Shown piece by piece: positions 1-8,784 of a stretch of DNA of 64,000 bases. Source of the DNA: Maricaulis sp. (GTDB lineage Bacteria > Pseudomonadota > Alphaproteobacteria > Caulobacterales > Maricaulaceae); contig NZ_JASBRQ010000044.1 in NCBI RefSeq assembly GCF_030149425.1, positions 1 to 64,000 on the forward strand, written 5' to 3'. The position numbers and the translations under genes were made by a program. A model generated the notes under the pieces. It was not told the DNA's origin. It worked only from the letters and a program-made list of their open reading frames with translations, and ran no database searches. Numbering within the stretch: the stretch's first letter is position 1; the number at the start of each line of letters is the position of its first letter.

Positions 1-2
1 TC

Positions 3-371
3 CTCGATGCGGGGATGGGCAATGTGCTGGCCTTTTTCGAACTGCCCAACTCCCCGGAGATGGGCCGCGACGAGCAGACCCCGCAATGGGTGCAGCACAT
101 CGCCTTCGAGGTTGAAGATCTCGATGCGCTGAACAAGGCCAAGAGCCATATCGAAGGCGAAGGCCTCGACGTGCTCGGTCCGGTCAATCACGGCGTCTTC
201 AAGTCGATCTACTTCTTCGACCCGAACGGCCACCGCCTCGAACTGGCGGCCAATACCGGTACGGATGAGCAGATGAAGGAGCTCAACCGCGTCGCGCCGA
301 TGATGATCGAGGAGTGGAGCCAAACCAAGCGCGCCCCGCGCCACGCGGCCTGGCTGCACGAGCAGGACTAG
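3..371 (+). CDS. VOC family (glyoxalase/bleomycin-resistance-like) protein, 5' partial
   Basis: This is the C-terminal part of a vicinal-oxygen-chelate protein. The frame is open to the left edge (codons read LDAG before the first internal ATG), so the ORF-track start at 15 is only an internal Met and the true start lies outside the window. The visible part carries the usual second half of a VOC module: a beta strand with an FFEL segment, an HIAFEV strand with a candidate metal-ligand His, and SIYFFDPNGHRLEL, where FxDPxGxxxEL is the family hallmark and the Glu is normally a metal ligand. Members are metal-dependent lyases, dioxygenases or drug-binding proteins; nothing here identifies the substrate. 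A strong terminator follows about 70 bp after the stop. Confidence 0.85.
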   Translation, partial: LDAGMGNVLAFFELPNSPEMGRDEQTPQWVQHIAFEVEDLDALNKAKSHIEGEGLDVLGPVNHGVFKSIYFFDPNGHRLELAANTGTDEQMKELNRVAPMMIEEWSQTKRAPRHAAWLHEQD

Positions 372-441
372 CGGCGGCCACGCCGCAGTCCCGGACCTGC
401 CTGCCCTCGCGCAGGCGAGGGATTCGGGATCCTGAGACGAC

Positions 442-480
442 AAACGCCCCGGCCATCTCGCCGGGGCGTTTTCTTTTTTT
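442..480 (+). terminator. Rho-independent terminator after the VOC gene
   Basis: A perfect 11-bp stem (AAACGCCCCGG / CCGGGGCGTTT) with an 8-nt loop is followed at once by a T-rich run (TTCTTTTTTT). It closes the VOC transcript before the next gene at 555. Confidence 0.93.
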
Positions 481-554
481 GCGGCCCCTATTCCCCGAGC
501 CAGTATTCTGACAGATCATGGAGGTGGAGCATTTGGGGAAAACCGGGGACGCAC

Positions 555-1262
555 ATGATCCTGAGCAGGCTGACACAGGCTTTCCGCGACCAGAACTGGT
601 TCGCCGTCGCGCTGGAATTCGTCATCGTTATTTCCGGCGTCGCCATTGGTTTTCAGATCACGGCCTGGAATGAAGCCCGCCAGGACGAGGTCCGCGAAGC
701 GCTGGTCCTGGCCCGGCTGCAGGCGGACTTCGAGGTGATCCGGGCCAATACTGAAACGACCCTGGAAGATCTCGAACAACGCGCCGGTCACGCCGCGACC
801 CTGGTCAGCGTGATCAAGGATGGCTCCATCGCACCAGCCTCGCCGGAATTCCAGTCGGCCCTGGCGGTGGCCATCGGAACCCCCGTGCCGGCCGGGCGCT
901 CGGCGACCTATATCGAACTCGTGGCCAGTGGTGAGATGCGCCTGGTGCGATCAGAACCCCTGCGCCGGGCTCTGGTGGAATTCGACGAACAGGTGCGCCG
1001 GCACGAGCTGGCCTATGACACACTGGCCCAGCTGGTGATCGATAATAATGCCATCCTGCTCGAGTATCAGTCGCTGCTGGCGGCGATCGAGGGCGATGCC
1101 GGGGCCTATGCGGACGATATCGAACGCATTCGTAATTCGGCTGAATTGCTGGCCAGCGCCCAGCTCATGGGCAGTATCAGCCGATTTAATCTGAGCTGGA
1201 ATACGGGCCGGCTGGAAACGGCCAACACGGTGCTGGAAGCACTGAGCAATGCGGGCGGCTAG
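555..1262 (+). CDS. DUF6090-like membrane-anchored protein
   Basis: A 235-aa protein of unknown function. Residues about 12-40 form one hydrophobic segment with the pattern QNWFAVALEFVIVISGVAIGF followed by WNEARQDE. This start is typical of the DUF6090 family of single-pass membrane proteins found in many Gram-negative bacteria. The rest is helical and soluble, and a likely coiled coil follows the membrane segment. A GGGGAC ribosome site precedes the ATG. Its stop overlaps by four bases the stop of the convergent MarR gene. Family placement rests on the N-terminal pattern; no function is inferred. Confidence 0.8.
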   Translation: MILSRLTQAFRDQNWFAVALEFVIVISGVAIGFQITAWNEARQDEVREALVLARLQADFEVIRANTETTLEDLEQRAGHAATLVSVIKDGSIAPASPEFQSALAVAIGTPVPAGRSATYIELVASGEMRLVRSEPLRRALVEFDEQVRRHELAYDTLAQLVIDNNAILLEYQSLLAAIEGDAGAYADDIERIRNSAELLASAQLMGSISRFNLSWNTGRLETANTVLEALSNAGG

Positions 1263-1741
1263 TCGGCCAGTTCAGCGAAACGCTCCTTGAGGGATCGCGC
1301 CTTGATATTGATGGCCAGCCGTTCGATCACATCGGCCAGATCAACGCCGAGCTCCTCGTTCAGCGTGCGATACACCTCTTCCATCAGGGGCGAGAGACGG
1401 ACCAGAGTTTCCGCCTGGCGATAGCCGGACTGGGTCAGGACAAAGTCGACGCGCTTGTCTTCCTGCCGCACACTGCGCCGGGCAAAGCGCTGGTCGATCA
1501 GCACCCGGATACGGCGGCCCACCACCGCCGGGCGCTCGCCGACACTTTCGGCCAGCGCATTGAGCGGCATCGGACCATACTTCCACAGCGACAGGATCAA
1601 GGTGCTGCACTCCGGCGGGCTTTCAATCCCGACATCGGCCGCAATGGTCTCTATCTGTCCGTCGAGCTGACGCAGGACCCGGTGAAGCCGGGCGATGAAA
1701 AGGACGCGCCCGAGTTCCGGGTCGTCGAAAATGGAAGACAT
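1259..1741 (-). CDS. MarR family transcriptional regulator
   Basis: A winged-helix DNA-binding regulator of about 160 aa. The middle reads LSLWKYGPMPLNALAESVGERPAVVGRRIRVLIDQRFARR, that is helix-turn-helix plus wing, followed by a DKRVDFVLTQSGY segment. This matches the MarR pattern in which Asp and Arg of the wing contact DNA. I use the internal ATG at 1741 (MSSIFDDPELG) because the longer ORF start at 1819 adds 26 residues unlike the family; neither has a strong ribosome site. Such proteins usually repress nearby or self genes in response to small aromatic ligands, but the target cannot be read here. It converges on the DUF6090-like gene. Confidence 0.85.
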   Translation of the reverse strand: MSSIFDDPELGRVLFIARLHRVLRQLDGQIETIAADVGIESPPECSTLILSLWKYGPMPLNALAESVGERPAVVGRRIRVLIDQRFARRSVRQEDKRVDFVLTQSGYRQAETLVRLSPLMEEVYRTLNEELGVDLADVIERLAINIKARSLKERFAELAD

Positions 1742-1954
1742 GGCAATGACCTGTTTTTGCGGCCAAACTTGATGAACAGGGTTTGCCGACGCCTTGCGCA
1801 TTGATTGCGGTTTGGTCATGCGACGGACAGATCAGGGCGTTCGGCCCGGCCCCCGGGGCTCAGCGGTCGCGGCGGCGCAATATCGCTGTGTACAGGCGTC
1901 CCTGCGAGGAAGCCGCGCCATCCACAGGCTACACAGCCATGCACCGGATAATGA

Positions 1955-2389
1955 TCATGACCGGCCCTCTCGCAGGGCCTGCGCGGCACCGGCATTGAGC
2001 TCCCAGTCGAGCTGGGTGATGACATCGGGGATCTTGCCGTAGGTTGCGAGGAAACGCGTGCGCGCTGCGCGGCTCTCATGATAGAGCGCCAGCACGGCTG
2101 GCACTGCAGGGTCGAGCCCCTCCGAGCGAGCCCAGCTGGTGAAATCCACCTCGTAGGCCAGCCCGTCAAAGGCGCGCTGAACCAGGACCAGACGCAGGAG
2201 CACCGAGCCCGCCGGCGCATCCTTGTATTCATCACTGACGGGAACGCTGATCGTCTCCGCGCCGGGCGAGCGTACGGCGAGGCGGAGGAAATCTGATCCC
2301 GGCATGGGTGGCGGTGCGGTATCGAGCTCGATGTCCATCGCGTGTGTGCAGCACCAATCGGCCAGGATCGCGATCTCGGAATGGCTCAT
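1955..2389 (-). CDS. Hypothetical protein downstream of SRAP
   Basis: A 144-aa protein I do not recognise. It starts MSHSEIAILADWC; an AGAGGGGG ribosome site sits just upstream of this ATG, so I prefer 2389 to the ORF start at 2428. There is no signal peptide or membrane segment, and the composition is that of a soluble cytoplasmic protein. The gene lies 10 bp after the SRAP stop on the same strand, so the two are probably co-transcribed. The link to DNA repair is positional only. Confidence 0.7.
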   Translation of the reverse strand: MSHSEIAILADWCCTHAMDIELDTAPPPMPGSDFLRLAVRSPGAETISVPVSDEYKDAPAGSVLLRLVLVQRAFDGLAYEVDFTSWARSEGLDPAVPAVLALYHESRAARTRFLATYGKIPDVITQLDWELNAGAAQALREGRS

Positions 2390-2399
2390 CCTGCCCCCT

Positions 2400-3092
2400 C
2401 TAGACCAACCTGGCCTGGACGCCATCACCCGGCACGGTCAGCCACTCGCCCTCTTTGCGCACATTGCCGACGGCCGTATTGGCCTCGCTAAAGCGAAGAC
2501 TGTCATCGGGCAATCCGGCCAGAAGCGGGTCGATCGCCTCGCGATCATTGGCCGGGTCGAGCCAGAGATCATAATGATCCGGTCGCAGGATGACCGGCAT
2601 GCGCGAATGCAATTGCGACATTTCCCGGTTCGGCGGCGTTGTCAGAATGGTGAAACTCTCCACCATTTGGCCTTCGATCTCGGCCCGATCCCACAGCCCG
2701 GCAAAGCCGAACCACTCCTGGCCGGCGACGGTGATCCACCAGGGCTGTTTGGCCCCTTTCTCACCCGTCCATTCGTAAAACCCGATTGCCGGAACAATAC
2801 AGCGTCGCTTGCGGAAAGGCTCGCGGAAGCTGGCAGTCGAGGCGGCGGTTTCCGACTTCGCATTGAAAGTCGAATACTTCATCTCCGACAGCGGTTTGGA
2901 CCAGAAATGCGGCACCAGCCCCCAGCGCGCCATGACGGCTTCACGGTGATCTTCGACATGGCGGATGATCGGTGCGTCCTGGGTCGGGGCGATATTCCAG
3001 CGGGGCTGCATATTCAGCGCCGCCTGCTGGAGCTTGAACATCTCCTGCAGGATCCACCATTCCAGCTTTCCCAACGCATACCGTCCGCACAT
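2400..3092 (-). CDS. SOS response-associated peptidase (SRAP/YedK/HMCES family)
   Basis: A 230-aa SRAP-domain protein, full length for the family. It begins MCGRY, and in this family Cys2 becomes the N-terminal residue and forms a thiazolidine crosslink to abasic sites in single-stranded DNA, shielding them during replication. Other expected active-site pieces are present: Asn in TFNAKSET, Glu in GFYEW, and His in LHSRMPVIL. The W-G-L-V-P and RCIVPAIGFYEW blocks are typical. The 144-aa gene downstream is probably in the same transcript. No LexA box was identified upstream by eye. Confidence 0.95.
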   Translation of the reverse strand: MCGRYALGKLEWWILQEMFKLQQAALNMQPRWNIAPTQDAPIIRHVEDHREAVMARWGLVPHFWSKPLSEMKYSTFNAKSETAASTASFREPFRKRRCIVPAIGFYEWTGEKGAKQPWWITVAGQEWFGFAGLWDRAEIEGQMVESFTILTTPPNREMSQLHSRMPVILRPDHYDLWLDPANDREAIDPLLAGLPDDSLRFSEANTAVGNVRKEGEWLTVPGDGVQARLV

Positions 3093-3291
3093 CTGACCAG
3101 ACTAGCGCGCTTGGCGGTCCATCGCGAGCCTTATCAAATCCGGTTTGAGCCAAAACGATAAGGCCCGCGCATCTACGCGGCTGGCCGTACAGCCCCGCTT
3201 CATCGCGCGCTTTCGCTCGTCCCCACAGCAGCTTATACAGGGTTCAGACTTGCGGCTTCAGGGCCGCGCGGCGCCGGAAGGGGGCTTTGGC

Positions 3292-4740
3292 ATGTCGCGT
3301 ACGAGTGATTGGATCGACGCCTTTTCCGGCCGCCGGCTGGCCGTTTTCGGCGATGTCATGCTCGACCGTTTCACCTTCGGCGACACGACCCGGATTTCCC
3401 CGGAAGCCCCGACCCCGGTCTTCCGCGTCGACCGCTATGAGCAAATGGTCGGCGGGGCCGGAAATGTGGCCCGCAATATCGCCTCGCTGGGCGGTGAGGC
3501 TGTTCTGGTCGGCCTGATCGGGACGGACAAGGTGGGCGATGCCCTGCTCGAAGCTGCGGCTGCAACCGAGCGCTTGGAGGCAAAGCTCGCCCGGACCCCG
3601 GATGCCCGCACCTCGGTGAAGACCCGGTTCGTCGCCAAGAGCCAGCAAATGCTGCGGGTCGATGAGGAAGATGTCGGCCCGCCCTCGAGCGCTGGTCTCG
3701 ACGACATGATGGCCGAGCTCGCTAGCGCCCTTGAAGGCGCCAGTGCGCTCGTGCTTTCCGACTATGCCAAGGGCGTACTCAGCGATGACGCCATCGAGCG
3801 CGCCGCTGCTCTCGCCGCCGACCGTTCGATCCCGGTCATCGTCGACCCCAAAGCCCGTGACCTGACACGCTATCGCGGCGCCACCGTCGTCACGCCCAAT
3901 GCCAAGGAAGCGGAAGAAGCGACCGGTATTTCCTGCGCCGATGATGCCGGCGCCGAGCGCGCCGCCGCCGCGATCAGCGCTGCGGTCGGCTGTCCGTTCG
4001 TGGTCATTACGCGCGGCCCCAATGGCATGACCGTGCTCAACAAGGACGGCGCGGTGCGTCACCTGCCGACCGCGGCCCAGGAAGTCTTCGATGTATCCGG
4101 GGCAGGCGATACGGTTGTCGCCGCGCTGGCTCTCGGCCTCGCTTGTGGCGCGCCGATCGAGGCGGCCGCCGAGCTCGCCAATCGCGCCGCGGGCGTGGTT
4201 GTCGGCAAGGTGGGTACGGCCACGGTCTCGGCTGCAGAGCTGCATGTCGCCCTGCATGGCGGTGGCCCGGAAGGCTCCACCATCGTTGACCGGGACGGCG
4301 CCAGGCGCGCGACGGCCGCATGGCAGGCCCAAGGGCTCAAAGTCGTTTTCACTAATGGCTGTTTCGACCTCATCCACCCCGGTCACATCTCCATCCTGAA
4401 CTTCGCCAAGTCCCAAGGCGACAAGCTCATCGTCGCGCTCAATACCGACGCCTCGGTCCAGCGCCTGAAGGGCCCGACCCGCCCGGTCCAAGATGAAGCC
4501 TCGCGCGCCACCGTCATGGCGGCGCTGCGCGATGTCGATCTGGTGGTCCTGTTCGACGAAGACACACCGCTGGAGGCGATCACCGAGATCGGTCCGGACG
4601 TTTTGGTCAAAGGTGCGGACTATACCGCCGACGCTGTCGTAGGCGGCGATGTCGTCAGGGCGCGCGGCGGCGAGGTGGTGCTGGCCCCGCTGGTGCCGGG
4701 GCAGTCGACCACGGCTGCCATCGCCCGGGCCAAGACCTGA
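3292..4740 (+). CDS. hldE: Bifunctional D-glycero-beta-D-manno-heptose-7-phosphate kinase / heptose-1-phosphate adenylyltransferase
   Basis: Cytoplasmic enzyme of ADP-heptose synthesis for the LPS inner core. The N-terminal PfkB/ribokinase domain (about residues 1-315) has GGAGNVARN and the catalytic DVSGAGDT motif. The C-terminal nucleotidyltransferase domain (about 340-482) starts FTNGCFDLIHPGH, with the HxGH motif that binds ATP. The first domain phosphorylates C1 of heptose-7-phosphate; the second adenylates heptose-1-phosphate after GmhB has removed the 7-phosphate. I chose the ATG at 3292 because GGAAGGGGGC precedes it and the product (482 aa) matches family length; the ORF-track start at 3145 adds 49 unrelated residues. 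The order hldE-gmhB-hldD with 5-bp gaps makes an operon. Confidence 0.97.
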   Translation: MSRTSDWIDAFSGRRLAVFGDVMLDRFTFGDTTRISPEAPTPVFRVDRYEQMVGGAGNVARNIASLGGEAVLVGLIGTDKVGDALLEAAAATERLEAKLARTPDARTSVKTRFVAKSQQMLRVDEEDVGPPSSAGLDDMMAELASALEGASALVLSDYAKGVLSDDAIERAAALAADRSIPVIVDPKARDLTRYRGATVVTPNAKEAEEATGISCADDAGAERAAAAISAAVGCPFVVITRGPNGMTVLNKDGAVRHLPTAAQEVFDVSGAGDTVVAALALGLACGAPIEAAAELANRAAGVVVGKVGTATVSAAELHVALHGGGPEGSTIVDRDGARRATAAWQAQGLKVVFTNGCFDLIHPGHISILNFAKSQGDKLIVALNTDASVQRLKGPTRPVQDEASRATVMAALRDVDLVVLFDEDTPLEAITEIGPDVLVKGADYTADAVVGGDVVRARGGEVVLAPLVPGQSTTAAIARAKT

Positions 4741-4745
4741 AGCCG

Positions 4746-5276
4746 ATGGCCGAGCCCTTTCTCGTCCTGCTCGACCGTGACGGTACCATCAATGTCGACA
4801 AGCATTACCTCGCCGATCCGGACGGGCTCGAGCTGCTGCCGCGCGCCGTTGCGGGGCTCAAGGCCATGCAGGATGCAGGTGCGGTGCTGACCATCGTCAC
4901 CAACCAGTCCGGGGTTGGCCGCGGCTATTTCGATCTGGCCACGGCCCATGCCATCAATGACCGCCTGGTCGAGCTGCTGAAGCCGCATGACATCACCATC
5001 CGCCATATCGCCATGTGCCCGCATGCACCGGACGAGGACTGCGACTGCCGTAAACCGAAAACAGGCATGGCCGATCAGATCGCGCGCGAGACCGGTCTCG
5101 ACCTGACCCAGGCCTGGGTCATCGGGGACAAGGCCAGCGACGTCCAACTGGGCCTCAATATCGGCGGCCGCAGCCTCTTGATCGGCCCGGCCAATGCACC
5201 CGATCATGGTCAGGCAGTAACGGTTCCCGATCTTCAGGCTGCAGCAACCCACATTCTTTCCAGAAAAGCGAGCTGA
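4746..5276 (+). CDS. gmhB: D-glycero-beta-D-manno-heptose-1,7-bisphosphate 7-phosphatase
   Basis: A 176-aa HAD-superfamily phosphatase that removes the C7 phosphate of heptose-1,7-bisphosphate between the two HldE steps. HAD motif I is LLDRDGTINVD (the first Asp is the nucleophile), motif II is IVTNQSG, and the late acidic motif is VIGDKASDVQLG. The zinc-binding loop CPHAPDEDCDCRKP, with the Cys-His-Cys-Cys pattern, marks GmhB rather than histidinol phosphatase alone. The gene starts 5 bp after hldE and ends 5 bp before hldD, so translation is probably coupled. Confidence 0.96.
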   Translation: MAEPFLVLLDRDGTINVDKHYLADPDGLELLPRAVAGLKAMQDAGAVLTIVTNQSGVGRGYFDLATAHAINDRLVELLKPHDITIRHIAMCPHAPDEDCDCRKPKTGMADQIARETGLDLTQAWVIGDKASDVQLGLNIGGRSLLIGPANAPDHGQAVTVPDLQAAATHILSRKAS

Positions 5277-5281
5277 CACCC

Positions 5282-6265
5282 ATGTTCATCGTCACCGGCG
5301 GCGCCGGCTTCATCGGATCGAATATAGTCGCGGACCTGGCAGCCCAGGGCAAAGCCGTCGCCATCATCGACGAGCTGGGCACGGATGCGAAATGGAAGAA
5401 TATCGCCAAGCATACGCTGGAGGACGTGATCCACCCCGATCAGACCTTCGAAGCGTTGGAATACCACGGCGGCCGGGTCGAAGGCATCATCCATATGGGC
5501 GCCATCTCTGCCACGACCGAGCGCGATGCCGACCTGATTGCCCGCACCAATTTCACCTTGTCTCGCGATCTCTGGGATTGGTGCTCGGCGCAGGATGTGC
5601 CCTTCGTTTACGCCTCCTCCGCCGCCACCTATGGCGATGGCGAGCAAGGTTTCGACGATGATGACGACCTGGCTTCGATGTCAAAACTGCGCCCGCTCAA
5701 CGCCTATGGCTGGTCGAAATGGCTGTTTGATTGCTGGGCCCGGCGCCAGGTCAATGAGAACCGGGCCGCGCCGCCGCGCTGGGCAGGACTGAAATTCTTC
5801 AATGTTTATGGCCCCAATGAGCAGCACAAGGGCTCGATGCGCTCGGTCGCCATCCAGGTCTTCGAACAGGTCCAAGAGACCGGCAAGATGAAGCTGTTTG
5901 CCTCCGACCATCCTGATTACGAGGATGGCGGTCAGATGCGTGATTTCGTCTGGGTCGAGGATTGCGCCCGCACCGCGATCTGGTGCGCGACCGGTCTGGA
6001 GGAGAACGGCATCTACAATGTCGGCTCCGGCAAGGCGCGCAGTTTCAAGGACCTTGCCCTTGCCGTCTTCGCCGCCATGGAGCGCGAGCCGCAGATCGAG
6101 TTCATCGACATGCCGGACAAGCTCAAGGGCCAGTATCAGTATTTCACCCAAGCTCGGATGAGCCGCCTGGTTGCGGCCGGCTGCCCGGTCAACGGGACAG
6201 CGCTGGAAGACGGTGTCGGCCAGTATGTCCGCGACTTCCTCGCGACGGACGACCCGTTCCGCTAG
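5282..6265 (+). CDS. hldD: ADP-L-glycero-D-manno-heptose 6-epimerase
   Basis: A 327-aa extended short-chain dehydrogenase (327 aa is normal for HldD/RfaD) that epimerises ADP-D,D-heptose to ADP-L,D-heptose, the donor for LPS core heptosyltransferases. The NADP-binding motif GGAGFIGSN is at the N terminus, and the catalytic Tyr and Lys are in NAYGWSKW. FFNVYGPNEQHKGSM is a strong family signature. It is the last gene of the hldE-gmhB-hldD operon. Its stop (6263-6265) overlaps the stop of convergent glpK, leaving no room for a terminator between them. Confidence 0.97.
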   Translation: MFIVTGGAGFIGSNIVADLAAQGKAVAIIDELGTDAKWKNIAKHTLEDVIHPDQTFEALEYHGGRVEGIIHMGAISATTERDADLIARTNFTLSRDLWDWCSAQDVPFVYASSAATYGDGEQGFDDDDDLASMSKLRPLNAYGWSKWLFDCWARRQVNENRAAPPRWAGLKFFNVYGPNEQHKGSMRSVAIQVFEQVQETGKMKLFASDHPDYEDGGQMRDFVWVEDCARTAIWCATGLEENGIYNVGSGKARSFKDLALAVFAAMEREPQIEFIDMPDKLKGQYQYFTQARMSRLVAAGCPVNGTALEDGVGQYVRDFLATDDPFR

Positions 6266-7752
6266 GCCGAGCGCACGCTGGCGACCGCCTTGGCCCAGCC
6301 GGACCGCGCAGTCCGGCGTGCTTCAGCAGCATAGTCGGCCCTGAAACTGCGATCGGCTTTCCACAGCGCGCGGCCATCCTCGAGCGATTTGAACATTCCT
6401 GCCTGCAGACCGGCGAGGAAAGCCGCTCCCCAGGCGGTGGTCTCGGTATTGACCGGCCGCACCACCTCGGCGCCGGACATGTCGGCCATGCGCTGCAGGA
6501 AAGCGTTATTGCGCGCCATGCCGCCATCGACTTTGAGCGCCTTGGTCTGCATCCCGTCTGCCGCCATGGCATCGAGCAGGTCACAGGTCTGCTGCACCGT
6601 GCTGTCGATCGCCGCGGCAGCGATCTCGGCGCGGCCATCGCCGCGGGTCAGCCCGGTAATGGCACCGCGCGCATCGGGATCCCAATAGGGCGCGCCCAGT
6701 CCCGTAAAGGCCGGCACGAGATGCACGGTATGGTCCGGCTTGGCCGCCGCTGCCAGCGCCTCGATCTCGCTCGCCTGGGCGATCAGGCCCAACCCATCCC
6801 TTAACCACTGGATCGTGGCGCCTGCGGAAAGCACCGAACCTTCAAGGGCATAACTCGTTTCGCCGGCGATACGATAGGCGATCGTGGTTAACAGCTTGGC
6901 CTTGGATGTGACTGCATCCGCCCCGGTATTGAGCAACATGAACGCGCCGGTGCCATAGGTGGATTTCATCTCGCCCGGCGCAAAACAGGCTTGGCCGATC
7001 GTGGCCGATTGCTGGTCACCGGCGACACCCAGGATCGGAATTTCCCGGCCAAAATGGGAAGCATCGGCCGCCCCGAAATCATCGGCACAATCCTTGACCG
7101 TAGGCAGCAGGGATGCGGGAACCTGGAACAGGTCCAGCATGGCCGGGTCCCAGGTATTGGTGCCGATATTGTACAGCGAGGTGCGGCTGGCATTGGTAGC
7201 GTCGGTCGCATGCATCTTGCCGCCGGTCAGCCGCCAGATCAGCCAGCTGTCCACCGTACCGAACGCCAGCTCGCCCCGGCCGGCCCGGTCACGGGCACCG
7301 TCGACACGGTCGAGGATCCAGGCGATCTTGGTGGCGGAGAAATAGGGATCGAGCAGCAGGCCCGTCGCCGCCTGCACAGCAGCGCCATTTCCGCCCGCCT
7401 CCAGTCCGGCGCAGGTTTCCGCTGTGCGCCGGTCCTGCCAGACAATCGCATTATGCAGCGGCCTGCCGGTCTCGCGATCCCAGACCAGGGTGGTCTCGCG
7501 CTGGTTGGTGATGCCGATAGCTTCAACGCGCCAGCCCTTTTTCTCCGCCGCGCCCAAGGCCTCTCGCGCCGTTGAAAGCACCGTCGCCCAGATCACTTCG
7601 GGATCATGTTCGACCCAGCCGGGCTGGGGGTAGATCTGCGGGAATTCCGATTGCGCCACGGCAATCGTCTCACCCTTGGGACTGAACACAATGGCCCGAG
7701 AGCTCGTTGTGCCCTGATCAATCGCCAGCAAGGCCTTGCGCTTTTTGAACAT
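6262..7752 (-). CDS. glpK: Glycerol kinase
   Basis: A 496-aa FGGY-family kinase that phosphorylates glycerol to sn-glycerol-3-phosphate with ATP in the cytosol. The start motif AIDQGTTSSRAIVF binds phosphate. NQRETTLVWDRETGRPLHNAIVWQDRRT is the classic GlpK block, and GVAGDQQSATIGQ and KSTYGTGAFML form the ATP site. The ORF track extends to 8580, but MFKKRKALLAIDQG at 7752, preceded by GGGGGAGAGG, is the real start. No glpF, glpD or glpR is adjacent. The gene is divergent from a monoacylglycerol-lipase-like hydrolase across a 90-bp shared promoter region, which would fit glycerol release followed by phosphorylation. Confidence 0.97.
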   Translation of the reverse strand: MFKKRKALLAIDQGTTSSRAIVFSPKGETIAVAQSEFPQIYPQPGWVEHDPEVIWATVLSTAREALGAAEKKGWRVEAIGITNQRETTLVWDRETGRPLHNAIVWQDRRTAETCAGLEAGGNGAAVQAATGLLLDPYFSATKIAWILDRVDGARDRAGRGELAFGTVDSWLIWRLTGGKMHATDATNASRTSLYNIGTNTWDPAMLDLFQVPASLLPTVKDCADDFGAADASHFGREIPILGVAGDQQSATIGQACFAPGEMKSTYGTGAFMLLNTGADAVTSKAKLLTTIAYRIAGETSYALEGSVLSAGATIQWLRDGLGLIAQASEIEALAAAAKPDHTVHLVPAFTGLGAPYWDPDARGAITGLTRGDGRAEIAAAAIDSTVQQTCDLLDAMAADGMQTKALKVDGGMARNNAFLQRMADMSGAEVVRPVNTETTAWGAAFLAGLQAGMFKSLEDGRALWKADRSFRADYAAEARRTARSGWAKAVASVRSA

Positions 7753-7842
7753 CCTCTCCCCCGAATGATTTATAGCCGAACTATAGCCGTGACGGCGGCA
7801 GACGAAACACGCTAGGTTCAGCGCGGGCAGGGAAAGACTTTT
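7753..7842. promoter_or_regulatory. Divergent control region between glpK and the hydrolase
   Basis: This 90-bp gap must hold promoters for both directions. It contains a direct repeat of TATAGCCG (7771-7778 and 7782-7789, 11 bp apart), and on the minus strand TATAAA lies about 20 bp before the glpK ribosome site and could be a -10 element. The repeated octamer spaced by one helical turn could bind a regulator. No known GlpR or FadR operator was recognised. Confidence 0.4.
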
Positions 7843-8784
7843 ATGACTGATCCAGAATTCCAGCTGTCGCGCCTGAAAAGCCCGACCGGCGCCGATCTTG
7901 CGCTTTACACCTATGACGCGGAAACCACGCCGCGCGGCATCGTGCAGATCAATCACGGCCTGGCGGAATATGCCGGACGCTACGCACCGTTTGCCGCCTA
8001 TCTGGCCTCGCGCGGGTACCACACCATTGGACACGACCATCGAGGCCATGGCCGCACCGAGGCCGAGGACGGCGCGCCGCGTCGCTTTGCCGACAAGGAT
8101 GGCTGGATCAAGGTGATGGATGATGTTGCGGCAGTTCAGGTCGAGGCGCGCCGGCGCTGGCCCGACTTGCCGCTGATCATTTTCGGCCATTCCATGGGCT
8201 CGGTGATCTCGATGAATTTCGTCATGCGCCACCCGGATGCGGTCCAGGGCGCAGCGCTTTGGAACGGCAATATGGCCCTTGGCGCCAACAAGGTCGCCAT
8301 GCGGATTGTCCTGTTCTTCGAAGCGCTGTTTGGCGGCCCCTACACGCCGAGCCTGACCCTGGAAAACCTGACTTTCAAAGGCTGGAACAAGCGTTTCCCG
8401 GAAGGCCGCACCGATGCGGACTGGCTCTCGCGTGACACCGCAGAAGTGGACAAATACGCCGAAGACGAAATCTGCGGCTGGCCCTCTTCGGTCTCGCTCT
8501 GGCGTGATTTCCTGAGTGGTGTCTCCTATGCGGAGAAGGACCAGAACCTGGCCAACATCCCGCGTGCCCTGCCCTTCCACCTGATCGGCGGCTCCATGGA
8601 TCCGGCAACCGATAACGGCAAATCAGTCACGCATTTGGCCAAGCGTTTGAAGCGCGCCCAGTTCAAGGACGTCAGGGCAGAAATCCTGACCGACTTCCGG
8701 CATGAAACGCTGATGGAAATCGGCCGTGAAGAACAGATGGCCGCCTTCGCTGATTGGCTGGACCGGGTCACCGGCCACGCATGA
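7843..8784 (+). CDS. Alpha/beta hydrolase, monoacylglycerol lipase/lysophospholipase-like
   Basis: A 313-aa serine hydrolase of the Hydrolase_4 (serine aminopeptidase S33) group. It has the N-terminal oxyanion region QINHGLAEYAGRY, GHDHRGHGRTE, and the nucleophile elbow IFGHSMGSVIS (Ser in GHSMG). GSMDPATDNGKSV holds the likely acid, and a late His is present in FRHETLMEI. The same patterns mark bacterial monoacylglycerol lipases (the PldB-like group), which release fatty acid and glycerol. No signal peptide is seen, so it is probably cytoplasmic. Its stop overlaps the next ATG (ATGA). The divergent neighbour glpK supports a glycerolipid substrate, but the exact substrate is inferred. Confidence 0.88.
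   Translation: MTDPEFQLSRLKSPTGADLALYTYDAETTPRGIVQINHGLAEYAGRYAPFAAYLASRGYHTIGHDHRGHGRTEAEDGAPRRFADKDGWIKVMDDVAAVQVEARRRWPDLPLIIFGHSMGSVISMNFVMRHPDAVQGAALWNGNMALGANKVAMRIVLFFEALFGGPYTPSLTLENLTFKGWNKRFPEGRTDADWLSRDTAEVDKYAEDEICGWPSSVSLWRDFLSGVSYAEKDQNLANIPRALPFHLIGGSMDPATDNGKSVTHLAKRLKRAQFKDVRAEILTDFRHETLMEIGREEQMAAFADWLDRVTGHA

Noticed and set aside
2223-3161. 312-aa plus-strand ORF opposite SRAP
   Set aside because: SRAP shows its catalytic Cys2, Asn, Glu and His on the other strand; this frame has no features.
3244-4491. 415-aa minus-strand ORF opposite hldE
   Set aside because: Antisense of a clear two-domain enzyme; no start context and no motif.
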